Shown here: positions 8,316 to 14,417 of the stretch, in pieces
How the letters are laid out: every line of letters begins with the position of its first letter
Position numbering within the stretch: position 1 is the stretch's first letter
Source of the DNA: Gaiellasilicea sp046594445
Lineage (GTDB): Bacteria; Actinomycetota; Thermoleophilia; Gaiellales; Gaiellaceae
Direction: 5' to 3'
NCBI GenBank assembly: GCA_046594445.1
Contig: JBKJSM010000018.1
Span: forward strand, 20,011 to 84,010
Length of the DNA stretch: 64,000 nucleotides
The notes under the pieces: generated by a model
Seen by the model: only the letters and a program-made list of their open reading frames with translations
Told to the model about the DNA's origin: nothing
Databases searched by the model: none
Translations under genes and position numbers: made by a program

Positions 8316-9880
8316 GCGAGCCCCTTCGTCGAGCGGACGCCCTGTCCGGCGGGCGCGCAGGCGGCGCGCAGCGCCTGGCCGAGCGCCTTGAACGCCGCCT
8401 CGGCGACGTGATGGTCGTCGGCGCCGGCCGAAGAGACGTGCAGGGTCAGCGCTCCCTGCATCGCGAGCCGCTCGAGCGCGTGCGGGAGCAGGCTGAGCGC
8501 CAGCCCGCCGACGCGGTCGCCGGTGAACGTGAGTGCCACCTCCGCGTGTGGCCGCCTGACCAGGTCGATCGCTGCCGTCGCCTGCGCCTCGTCCATCGGC
8601 ACGACGGCCGACCCGTAGCGGGCGATCCCCTCACGCGCCCCGACCGCCTCGGCCAGTGCGTCGCCGAGCGCGGCGAGCACGTCCTCGACCGTGTGATGCT
8701 CGTCGACGTCGAGGTCGCCGCCGGCCTGGAGGTCGAGGTCGAAGCAGGCGTGGAAGGCGCACAGGGTGAGCAGGTGATCGAGGAAGCCGATCCCCGTCGA
8801 GACGCGCACGCGGCCGCTTCCGTCGAGGTCGAGCGAGACACGCAGCGCCGTCTCCGTCGTCGTGCGCGAAACGTACGCAGTCCTGCCGGGAGCGTCCGAG
8901 CCTGTAGCTCCGAGCGCAGCGAGCAGGACGTCGTTCTCGCGCGGTCGCGCAATCGTGACGCGAATTCCGTCGGCGAAGATCCGCACGACGAGCCCCTGCG
9001 ACTCGAGCCGCGCGCCGAGAGGATCGGCGGTTCGGACGAAGACGAAGTTGGTCTGCGTCTCGGCACAGTCGTAGCCGGCTGCGAGCAGGGCCGCGCGAAC
9101 GCGCTCGCGCTCGTCGACCGTGCCGGCGACGTCGAATCTCGGCTCGCGCAGAGCCGCCGCGGCGATCCGCGCGGCGGGGGCGGAGACGCTCGCGGGGGCG
9201 CGGCGCAGCTCGAGCTCGGCCGCGACCTGCGGCGCCGCGACGGCGTAGCCCACGCGCAGCGCCGCGAAGCCGAACCCCTTCGAGAGCGTTCGCAGCACAA
9301 TCAGGTTCGGCTGTTCGGCGACCAGGGGAACGCACGTGGCGCCTGCGAACTCGAAGTACGCCTCGTCAACGACGACCGCGGCGTCCGGGTGGGCGCGCGC
9401 GAGCGCGGCGAGCTCGGCAGGATCGATCAGCTCGCCCGTCGGATTGTTCGGGTTGCACGCCCAGATCAGATCCGCGCCGGCGGGATCGGCGACGACCGCC
9501 GCGCCCTCGAGCTCGGTCACGATCCGGTACAGGCCGTAGGTGGGCTGCGTGATCGCGGCCGAGCGGCCGGGGCCGAGATACGTGCTCGCGCAGAGCGCGA
9601 TCAGCTCGTCCGCACCTGCTCCCACGACGATCTGGGCAGCGTCGACTCCGCAGTAGGCGCCCGCCGCCGCGCGTAGCTCGGCGTAGGTTCCGTCGGGATA
9701 CTCGTTCAGCCGCGCGAAGCTCTCGGCGAGCGGAACCTGCGGCACCCCGGGAAGGGGCGGCGTGTTCTGGTCGAAACGGAGCACCTGCTCCGGGCGGAGG
9801 CCGTGCCGCGCAGCCACCTCAACCGACGAGGGCGACCACTCGTAAGCGCGGAAACCGTCCGGGAGCGGCTGCGGCCTCAC
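8312..9880 (-). CDS. hisCB: HisC-HisB fusion: histidinol-phosphate aminotransferase / imidazoleglycerol-phosphate dehydratase
   Basis: One uninterrupted 522-codon frame holds two histidine enzymes that are normally separate. Residues 1 to about 332 are HisC: CNPNNPTG at 142-149, DEAYFEF near 172-178 and the PLP lysine K201 in TLSKGFGF. Residues about 333-522 are HisB dehydratase: SRTTTETALRVSLD, GIGFLDHLL, the metal motif DEHHTVEDV and DDHHVAEAAFKALG. The join, ALGATGSDAPGRTAYVSR, has no stop and no in-frame ATG, GTG or TTG. The start is GTG 9880 in a GTGA overlap with hisD. There is no histidinol phosphatase domain, so this is not the enteric HisB fusion. Confidence 0.93.
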   Translation of the reverse strand: MRPQPLPDGFRAYEWSPSSVEVAARHGLRPEQVLRFDQNTPPLPGVPQVPLAESFARLNEYPDGTYAELRAAAGAYCGVDAAQIVVGAGADELIALCASTYLGPGRSAAITQPTYGLYRIVTELEGAAVVADPAGADLIWACNPNNPTGELIDPAELAALARAHPDAAVVVDEAYFEFAGATCVPLVAEQPNLIVLRTLSKGFGFAALRVGYAVAAPQVAAELELRRAPASVSAPAARIAAAALREPRFDVAGTVDERERVRAALLAAGYDCAETQTNFVFVRTADPLGARLESQGLVVRIFADGIRVTIARPRENDVLLAALGATGSDAPGRTAYVSRTTTETALRVSLDLDGSGRVRVSTGIGFLDHLLTLCAFHACFDLDLQAGGDLDVDEHHTVEDVLAALGDALAEAVGAREGIARYGSAVVPMDEAQATAAIDLVRRPHAEVALTFTGDRVGGLALSLLPHALERLAMQGALTLHVSSAGADDHHVAEAAFKALGQALRAACAPAGQGVRSTKGLA

Positions 9881-11019
9881 GCGAGCTCCAGGGCTGCAGC
9901 GTGCAGGGGCAGCCCTTCGAGCCGGGCGAGCGGCAGCCCGATCTCCTGCGCGCGCTCGAGCCCGGCTGCGCTGGCAGTCACGATCTGGATCGGCTTGAGG
10001 AAGTCCTCCAGGCCGAGCCCGCCTCGGCCGCGAGCAAGGCCACCGGTCGGGAGTACGTGCGTCGCGCCGGCGGCGTAGTCGCCGACCACGGCCGATGTGC
10101 GCACGAAGACGCTGCCCGCGTTGCGGATGCGCGGGACGAGCGACTCGGCGTCGGCGACCCACAGCTCGAGATGCTCGGGCGCGTACGCCTCCGAGCGTGC
10201 GAGGGCCTCCTCGACCGAGGGCAGATCCTGGATTGACACGTTGTCGTGGCCCGCGACGAGACGGCCGACCGCCGCCGACAGGCCGGCGTCGAGGCTGAGC
10301 AGAATCGCCTCGCTGTCGGGGCCGTGCTCCGCCTGGGCGAGCAGATCGGCGGCGCAGCGAGCCGGATCTGCGGTGGCGTCGGCGATCACGACGACCTCGC
10401 TCGGACCGGCGGGGAGGTCGATTCCGACGTGGCTTGACACGAGCAGCTTCGCGGCCGTCACCCAGCGGTTGCCCGGCCCGACGATCTTGTCGACGGGCGC
10501 GATCGTCTCGGTGCCGTAGGCGAGTGCGGCCACGGCCTGCGCGCCACCGACCGCATACACCTCCTCGATCCCGAGCACATGGGCCGCAGCCAGCACGGCC
10601 TCACCCGGGCGCGGAGTGACCACCGCGATGCGCTTCACCCCGGCGACGCGCGCCGGCACCGCGGCCATCACGAGCGAAGACGGATACGCAGCCCGCCCGC
10701 CCGGCACGTAGATCCCGACCGAGGAGAGAGGGAACCAGCGGCGCTCGGCGCGCACGCCCTCGACCGCCTCCACCGAGACGTCCGGCGGCCGCTGCGGCTC
10801 CGCGAACGCAGCGACCGCCTCGGCCAGTGCGCGCACCGACGCGAGCTCGTCCGGCCCGAGCCGAGCGGCCTCGAGGCGCGCGCGCGAGACGCGCAGCTCC
10901 GGCCGCTCGCCGTCCAGCAGCTCGCTCCATTCGAGCAGCGCAGCGTCGCCGCGGGAGCGCACGTCGCCGACGATCTCAACGACGCGCGGCAGGACCTCGT
11001 CGAGCGCCGTGCCCCTCAC
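9877..11019 (-). CDS. hisD: Histidinol dehydrogenase
   Basis: A zinc- and NAD-dependent enzyme for the last two oxidations to histidine. PSEVVVIADATADP, QAEHGPDSEAILL, YAPEHLEL and VGDYAAGATHVLPTGG include the expected active-site Glu/His and zinc ligands. The GTG at 11019 shares GTGA with the hisG stop. At 380 residues it is about 50 shorter than E. coli HisD; the N-terminal arm before VVEIVGDVRSRGDAALLEW is reduced to a dozen residues, while the catalytic core looks whole. Confidence 0.94.
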   Translation of the reverse strand: MRGTALDEVLPRVVEIVGDVRSRGDAALLEWSELLDGERPELRVSRARLEAARLGPDELASVRALAEAVAAFAEPQRPPDVSVEAVEGVRAERRWFPLSSVGIYVPGGRAAYPSSLVMAAVPARVAGVKRIAVVTPRPGEAVLAAAHVLGIEEVYAVGGAQAVAALAYGTETIAPVDKIVGPGNRWVTAAKLLVSSHVGIDLPAGPSEVVVIADATADPARCAADLLAQAEHGPDSEAILLSLDAGLSAAVGRLVAGHDNVSIQDLPSVEEALARSEAYAPEHLELWVADAESLVPRIRNAGSVFVRTSAVVGDYAAGATHVLPTGGLARGRGGLGLEDFLKPIQIVTASAAGLERAQEIGLPLARLEGLPLHAAALELA

Positions 11020-11906
11020 GCCACCAGCCGCTCGACGGGGAGGACGAGGATCGAGGACGCACCGGCCGCCTTCAACGGCGAGAGCAGGTTCCAGACGTCG
11101 TCCGCGTCGACGACCGCGTGAATCGCGATCTGGCCCGGCGCCGCGAGGTCGATCACCGAGGGCGCGCCCATCCCCGGGAGCAGGGATCGGATCTCGTCGA
11201 GCGCCGCAGTCGGCGCGTTCATCATCAGATAGCGCCGCCGGCGCGCGGCGACGACGCCGGAGATCATCAGCTCGAGCCGCCCCACCAGCTCGGCGCGCTT
11301 CGCCAGCGCGGCCTCGCTGCCGACGAGCACGGCTTGGGACTCGAGGAGGGCGCCCAGCAGCCTCAGCCCGTTCGCGCTCGCGGTCGACCCCGTCGAGACG
11401 AGGTCGACGATCGCGTCGGAGAGCCCGAGCCGCGGCGCGGCCTCGACCGAGCCGGAAACGGGGACGAGCTCGGCCTCGATGCCGAGACGCTTCAGGCAAG
11501 CGCGGGTCGAGACCGGATACGCGGTGGCGACGCGAAGCCCGGCGAGATCGCGCAGCTCGGCCTGGGGCGCGTCGTCGGGGACGGCCGCCTGAAGGGTGCA
11601 ACGCGCGAAGCCGAGCTCGGCGAGCGTGATCACGTCCGCGGCCGCCTCGGCGACGAGGTTCGCGCCCGTGATCCCGAGGTCGACGACGCCGTCCTGCACG
11701 TACTCCGGAACGTCGCTCGCACGCACGAGCAGCAGGTCGACGGGCGCGTTCGCGCAGGGCACGAGCAGCGCGCGGTCGGTCGCCTCAAAGCTCAGCCCCG
11801 CGTCGGCGCAGAGCCGCATCGCCGGCTCGGCCATGCGCCCCTTCGAGGGGACGGCGAGTGTGAGCCGGCCGTTCGAGCCGGCGCGCGTGAAGCCCGTGCG
11901 CTCCAT
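11016..11906 (-). CDS. hisG: ATP phosphoribosyltransferase, long form
   Basis: The first, feedback-controlled step of histidine synthesis (ATP plus PRPP to PR-ATP). LTLAVPSKGRM, DLGITGANLV and the PRPP loop DLVSTGSTASANGL identify the catalytic lobes. The roughly 80-residue C-terminal extension (YLMMNAP to ILVLPVERLVA) is the ACT-like regulatory domain of the long, HisZ-independent form; 296 residues fits. It starts immediately after the regulator gene, whose stop codon abuts its ATG. Confidence 0.96.
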   Translation of the reverse strand: MERTGFTRAGSNGRLTLAVPSKGRMAEPAMRLCADAGLSFEATDRALLVPCANAPVDLLLVRASDVPEYVQDGVVDLGITGANLVAEAAADVITLAELGFARCTLQAAVPDDAPQAELRDLAGLRVATAYPVSTRACLKRLGIEAELVPVSGSVEAAPRLGLSDAIVDLVSTGSTASANGLRLLGALLESQAVLVGSEAALAKRAELVGRLELMISGVVAARRRRYLMMNAPTAALDEIRSLLPGMGAPSVIDLAAPGQIAIHAVVDADDVWNLLSPLKAAGASSILVLPVERLVA

Positions 11907-12227
11907 CTAGCGGCCCTTCCGCTTGGCGTGCGTCCGGTCGAGCGCCGTGCGGTAGCCCCCGGTCCCGTTGCGCAGCCACTGTGCGACCCGGGTGACCGTG
12001 GCGGTGCTGGTCGGGACGCGCTCGGCGATCTCGACGTAGGGCACGTGTTCCTCGAGCAGGCGCACGGTCTGCCAGCGGTGCGTGAGCGCTTCGAGCTCGG
12101 GGAGCGTGCAGAGGTCGCGGAGGAAACGGCGCGCTTCGTCGCGCGTTCGCAGCGTCAGGACGGCGTCGGCGAGCTCGTCGAGCCCGGGCAGTCGCTCGAC
12201 GTCACGGATGGTCGTCGCATTGGTCAT
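11907..12227 (-). CDS. YerC/YecD-type TrpR-superfamily regulator, probable regulator of his genes
   Basis: A 106-residue all-helical DNA-binding protein of the TrpR/YerC superfamily; the LRDLCTLPELEALTHRWQTVRLLEE region and the helix-turn-helix around EIAERVPTSTATVTRVAQWL are characteristic. YerC-type proteins have been described as histidine-biosynthesis regulators (HisR) in Firmicutes; that is from memory. Placement as first gene of the his operon, with a palindrome at its promoter shared with hisA, supports that role. The ATG at 12227 has no ribosome binding site; a TAACAT box lies 6 bases upstream, suggesting a leaderless message. Confidence 0.88.
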   Translation of the reverse strand: MTNATTIRDVERLPGLDELADAVLTLRTRDEARRFLRDLCTLPELEALTHRWQTVRLLEEHVPYVEIAERVPTSTATVTRVAQWLRNGTGGYRTALDRTHAKRKGR

Positions 12228-12249
12228 GCTCTCATGTTAACATGCTAAC
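12228..12249. promoter_or_regulatory. Shared divergent hisR/hisA promoter-operator
   Basis: Only 22 bases separate the two start codons. The centre is the perfect palindrome ATGTTAACAT (12234-12243). It supplies TAACAT on each strand, and on each strand exactly 6 bases separate that hexamer from the start codon (GTG 12250 plus, ATG 12227 minus); TG precedes it as in an extended -10. A wider imperfect repeat TAACA-N8-TGTTA (12238-12255) overlaps it. This fits two mutually exclusive leaderless promoters under one TrpR-type operator. The assignment is inference. Confidence 0.55.
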
Positions 12250-12969
12250 GTGTTATCACGCAAGCACTTCACCGTCTATCCGGCGATCGACGTGCTCGAA
12301 GGGCGCGTTGTCCGCCTCTCCGAAGGGCGCCGCGAGCAGGTGACGGTCGAGGGGGGCGACCCCGTAGCCGCCGCGGAGCGCTTCGCGTCCGAGGGGGCTT
12401 CGTGGCTCCATCTCGTCGATCTCGACGGCGCGTTCTCGGGCGCACCGGATCTCGCGCTCGTCGAGCGGATCGCGGCAACTGGGCTCCCCGTGCAGGTCGG
12501 CGGCGGCTATCGCAGCCTCGAGCTGGTCGAGTCCGCGCTCGCGGCGGGCGCTGCCCGCGTGCTCGTCGGGACGGCAGCGCTCGATCAGCCGTTCCTGGCC
12601 GCGGTAGCCGAGCGCTTCGGCGCCGCAGTGGCGGTCGCGGTGGACGTCCGGGACGGGGCCGTGACCGCGAAGGGCTGGCTCCAGGACTCGGAGCTCGGCG
12701 CCGTCGAGCTCGCGCGGCGCTGCGCAACGGCCGGGATCGAGCGGCTGCTCGTGACCGGCACCGCTCGCGACGGGACCCTCGCAGGGCCGGACGTCGTCCT
12801 GCTCGAAGACGTGCTCGCCGTCGGGCTGCCGGTGGTCGCAGCGGGCGGGATCGCCTCCCTGGACGACCTGCGCAAGCTTCGCGATCTGGGCTGCGAGGGT
12901 GCCGTCACCGGCAGCGCGGTCTGGCTCGGCCGTTTCACGATCGGCGAGGCGGTTAACTTGCAGAGATGA
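12250..12969 (+). CDS. hisA: Phosphoribosylformimino-5-aminoimidazole carboxamide ribotide isomerase
   Basis: A (beta/alpha)8 isomerase for the fourth histidine step. Two catalytic aspartates lie in VYPAIDVLEGRVVRL and AVAVDVRDG; VQVGGGYRS and AAGGIASLDDL are the phosphate loops. The GTG at 12250 is the only start in front of the conserved first strand. It diverges from the his operon instead of lying between hisH and hisF. In actinobacteria this protein can double as the tryptophan isomerase (PriA); the sequence alone does not settle that. Confidence 0.95.
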   Translation: MLSRKHFTVYPAIDVLEGRVVRLSEGRREQVTVEGGDPVAAAERFASEGASWLHLVDLDGAFSGAPDLALVERIAATGLPVQVGGGYRSLELVESALAAGAARVLVGTAALDQPFLAAVAERFGAAVAVAVDVRDGAVTAKGWLQDSELGAVELARRCATAGIERLLVTGTARDGTLAGPDVVLLEDVLAVGLPVVAAGGIASLDDLRKLRDLGCEGAVTGSAVWLGRFTIGEAVNLQR

Positions 12970-12995
12970 ACGTCGCTCGCCTTCGGCTCGCTCCC

Positions 12996-13021
12996 GTGGG
13001 GGAACTTTCAACTTCCCCCAC
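12996..13021 (+). terminator. Hairpin after hisA
   Basis: A perfect 9-bp stem (GTGGGGGAA at 12996-13004, TTCCCCCAC at 13013-13021) with an 8-base loop starts 26 bases after the hisA stop. No U-run follows, as is usual for hairpin terminators in GC-rich actinobacteria. Confidence 0.55.
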
Positions 13022-13031
13022 GCCCCCTAAA

Positions 13032-13060
13032 GCTCATGGGCCAGGATTCGGCCCATGAGC
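13032..13060 (+). promoter_or_regulatory. Hairpin enclosing the start codon of the candidate selenoprotein gene
   Basis: GCTCATGGGCC (13032-13042) and GGCCCATGAGC (13050-13060) form a perfect 11-bp stem around the loop AGGATTC. The AGGA in the loop is the likely ribosome binding site, and the ATG at 13055-13057 is buried in the 3' arm. This could gate translation, or the inverted repeat could be a DNA operator. Confidence 0.5.
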
Positions 13061-13660
13061 GAACGTCTCGTCGAGATTTGGAGCGACTACATCTGACCGT
13101 TCTGCCGCGCGGCCCAACCAACGGCCGCCTGGATCGAGCGCCAGTTGGGCGCCCGCGTGACCTGGCTCCCGTTCGACCTCCATCCGGAGTACCCGCCGGA
13201 AGGCCTGCCGCGGGCGCAGTTGCTCGCGCGGTACGGGGCGGGCATGACCGAGCGCGTGCGTAGCTTCTTCGCGGAGCGTGGGTTGCCGTATAACCCGCAC
13301 CCGGAGATCGTCCCCAATTCGATGCGCGCGCTGCAGCTGACCGAGCTGGCACGCGATCTGGGACGCCATGAAGCCGTCCACGACCGGCTGATGGACGCGT
13401 ACTGGCGCGACGCACAGAACATCGGCGATCCCGACGTGCTATGCGGTATCGCCGCGGAGCTGAAATTGCCCAAAGACGAGGTCGAGGAGGTGCTCGGCGG
13501 CGACCGCTACCGCGACCGCATCGCCGATTCTACGGGGCGGGCCAATGCGAGCGGCGCGAACGCTGTGCCCGCCTTCGTGCTCGACCGTCGACTGCTCGTG
13601 CTCGGCGCTCAGCCGGAAGCCGTCTTCGAGCAGGCGTTCCAGCAGCTGGACGCCGCGTGA
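13055..13660 (+). CDS. FrnE/DsbA-family thiol oxidoreductase with in-frame TGA at the active-site cysteine (candidate selenoprotein)
   Basis: Reading from ATG 13055 gives MSERLVEIWSDYI, then TGA (13094-13096), then PFCRAAQPTAAWIERQ and a full thioredoxin-fold/helical protein to 13660, 201 codons in all. FrnE/DsbA proteins carry WSDYxCPFC at this point, so the TGA replaces precisely the N-terminal active-site Cys, giving U14-P-F-C17. The later cis-proline segment GANAVPAFVLDRRLLVLG and the YW helix are intact. The frame downstream is open, and its stop overlaps the next gene's GTG (GTGA). A stem-loop follows the TGA (13105-13132) but lacks the canonical G at the start of its loop. Alternatives are a nonsense mutation or base error. 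Confidence 0.75.
13105..13132 (+). promoter_or_regulatory. Possible SECIS-like stem-loop after the in-frame TGA
   Basis: CGGCC (13110-13114) and GGCCG (13123-13127) pair, extended outward by a G-C pair, a C-C mismatch, a G-T wobble and two C-G pairs (outermost C13105 with G13132). The 8-base loop CAACCAAC starts about 19 bases after the TGA, within the usual bacterial SECIS distance. The loop has no G in its first two positions, so it does not match the standard consensus. Confidence 0.3.
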
Positions 13661-14259
13661 AGGTCGACTTCGTCGACGAGCTCGACGAGGGATTCGGTTG
13701 GCTGGAGGACACGAGCATGCGCCGCACGTCGCACGCCCTCGCGGTCGACGGGCGCGTCTGGGTGATCGACCCGATCGACGGCGAAGGCGTCGAACAGCGG
13801 ATCCGTGCGCTCGGTGACCCCGCAGGCGTGATTCAGCTGCTCGATCGGCACGCGCGCGACGGGGAGGCGTTCGCGGAACGGCTAGGCGTTCGCCATCACG
13901 TCGTGCCTTCGTCCCTCCCCGGGGCGCCGTTCGAGCTCATCCGGGTGCTCCGCAGCCGCTGGTGGCAGGAGGTGGCGCTCTGGTGGCCCGAGCCCGGCAT
14001 CCTCGTCTGCGGGGACGCTCTCGGGACGATCCCGTTCTTCCGCGCCGGCGACGAGCGCGCCGGGCTACACCCCTTCCTGCGAATCGTCCCTCCGCGAGCG
14101 CTGGCCGGGCTCGAGGTCCGGCATCTCCTCGTCGGTCACGGCCCGGGCATTCACGACGCCGCCGCGGGGCGGGTCGTCGACACCGCGGTGCGCGGTGGCC
14201 GGCGGCGGATCCCGCGCTGGCTCGCCGGCGTCCCGCGGATCGTGCGTGAAGGGTACTAG
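13657..14259 (+). CDS. Degenerate metallo-beta-lactamase-fold protein
   Basis: A 200-residue protein that follows the MBL-fold pattern: an N-terminal HALAVDGRVWVIDPID strand pair, then where HxHxDH is expected it reads DRHARDGEAFAERLGV, followed by ILVCGDAL and LLVGHGPG. The aspartate of the GD motif and the final His are kept, but the first zinc motif is only partly present, so metal binding may be altered. GTG 13657 lies in a GTGA overlap with the candidate selenoprotein, so the two are made together, hinting at a shared redox or thioester role. Function unassigned. Confidence 0.72.
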   Translation: MKVDFVDELDEGFGWLEDTSMRRTSHALAVDGRVWVIDPIDGEGVEQRIRALGDPAGVIQLLDRHARDGEAFAERLGVRHHVVPSSLPGAPFELIRVLRSRWWQEVALWWPEPGILVCGDALGTIPFFRAGDERAGLHPFLRIVPPRALAGLEVRHLLVGHGPGIHDAAAGRVVDTAVRGGRRRIPRWLAGVPRIVREGY

Positions 14260-14310
14260 CGACGGCGCTCACTGAACTCTCTGCGCGCGCGCGTGCACGC
14301 GGTCCCTCCG

Positions 14311-14338
14311 CCCACCCCCCGCCCCTCAGAAGGGTGGG
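14311..14338. terminator. Convergent terminator hairpin
   Basis: CCCACCC (14311-14317) pairs with GGGTGGG (14332-14338) in the 158-base gap between the convergent MBL-fold and fbiC genes. The rest of this gap holds only an alternating CG tract (about 14283-14299) and no recognisable gene. Confidence 0.5.
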
Positions 14339-14417
14339 GGGATGATTGCGGGCAACTGCGCACGCGTTCGTCACGGTCACCTGAATCTTCTGTGCCGATC
14401 TCTCCTCAGGCGCGGCG

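Noticed and set aside
12232..12255. A simple rho-independent terminator between hisR and hisA
   Set aside because: The genes diverge, and the palindrome is AT-rich with no loop; promoter/operator is the only sensible reading.
13145..13660. A shorter FrnE-like gene starting downstream of the TGA
   Set aside because: It would remove the whole active-site strand and CxxC-type motif and has no ribosome binding site; the frame upstream of the TGA matches the family exactly.
14283..14299. Alternating CG tract as a possible Z-DNA or repeat element
   Set aside because: It is short and expected by chance in DNA of this composition.
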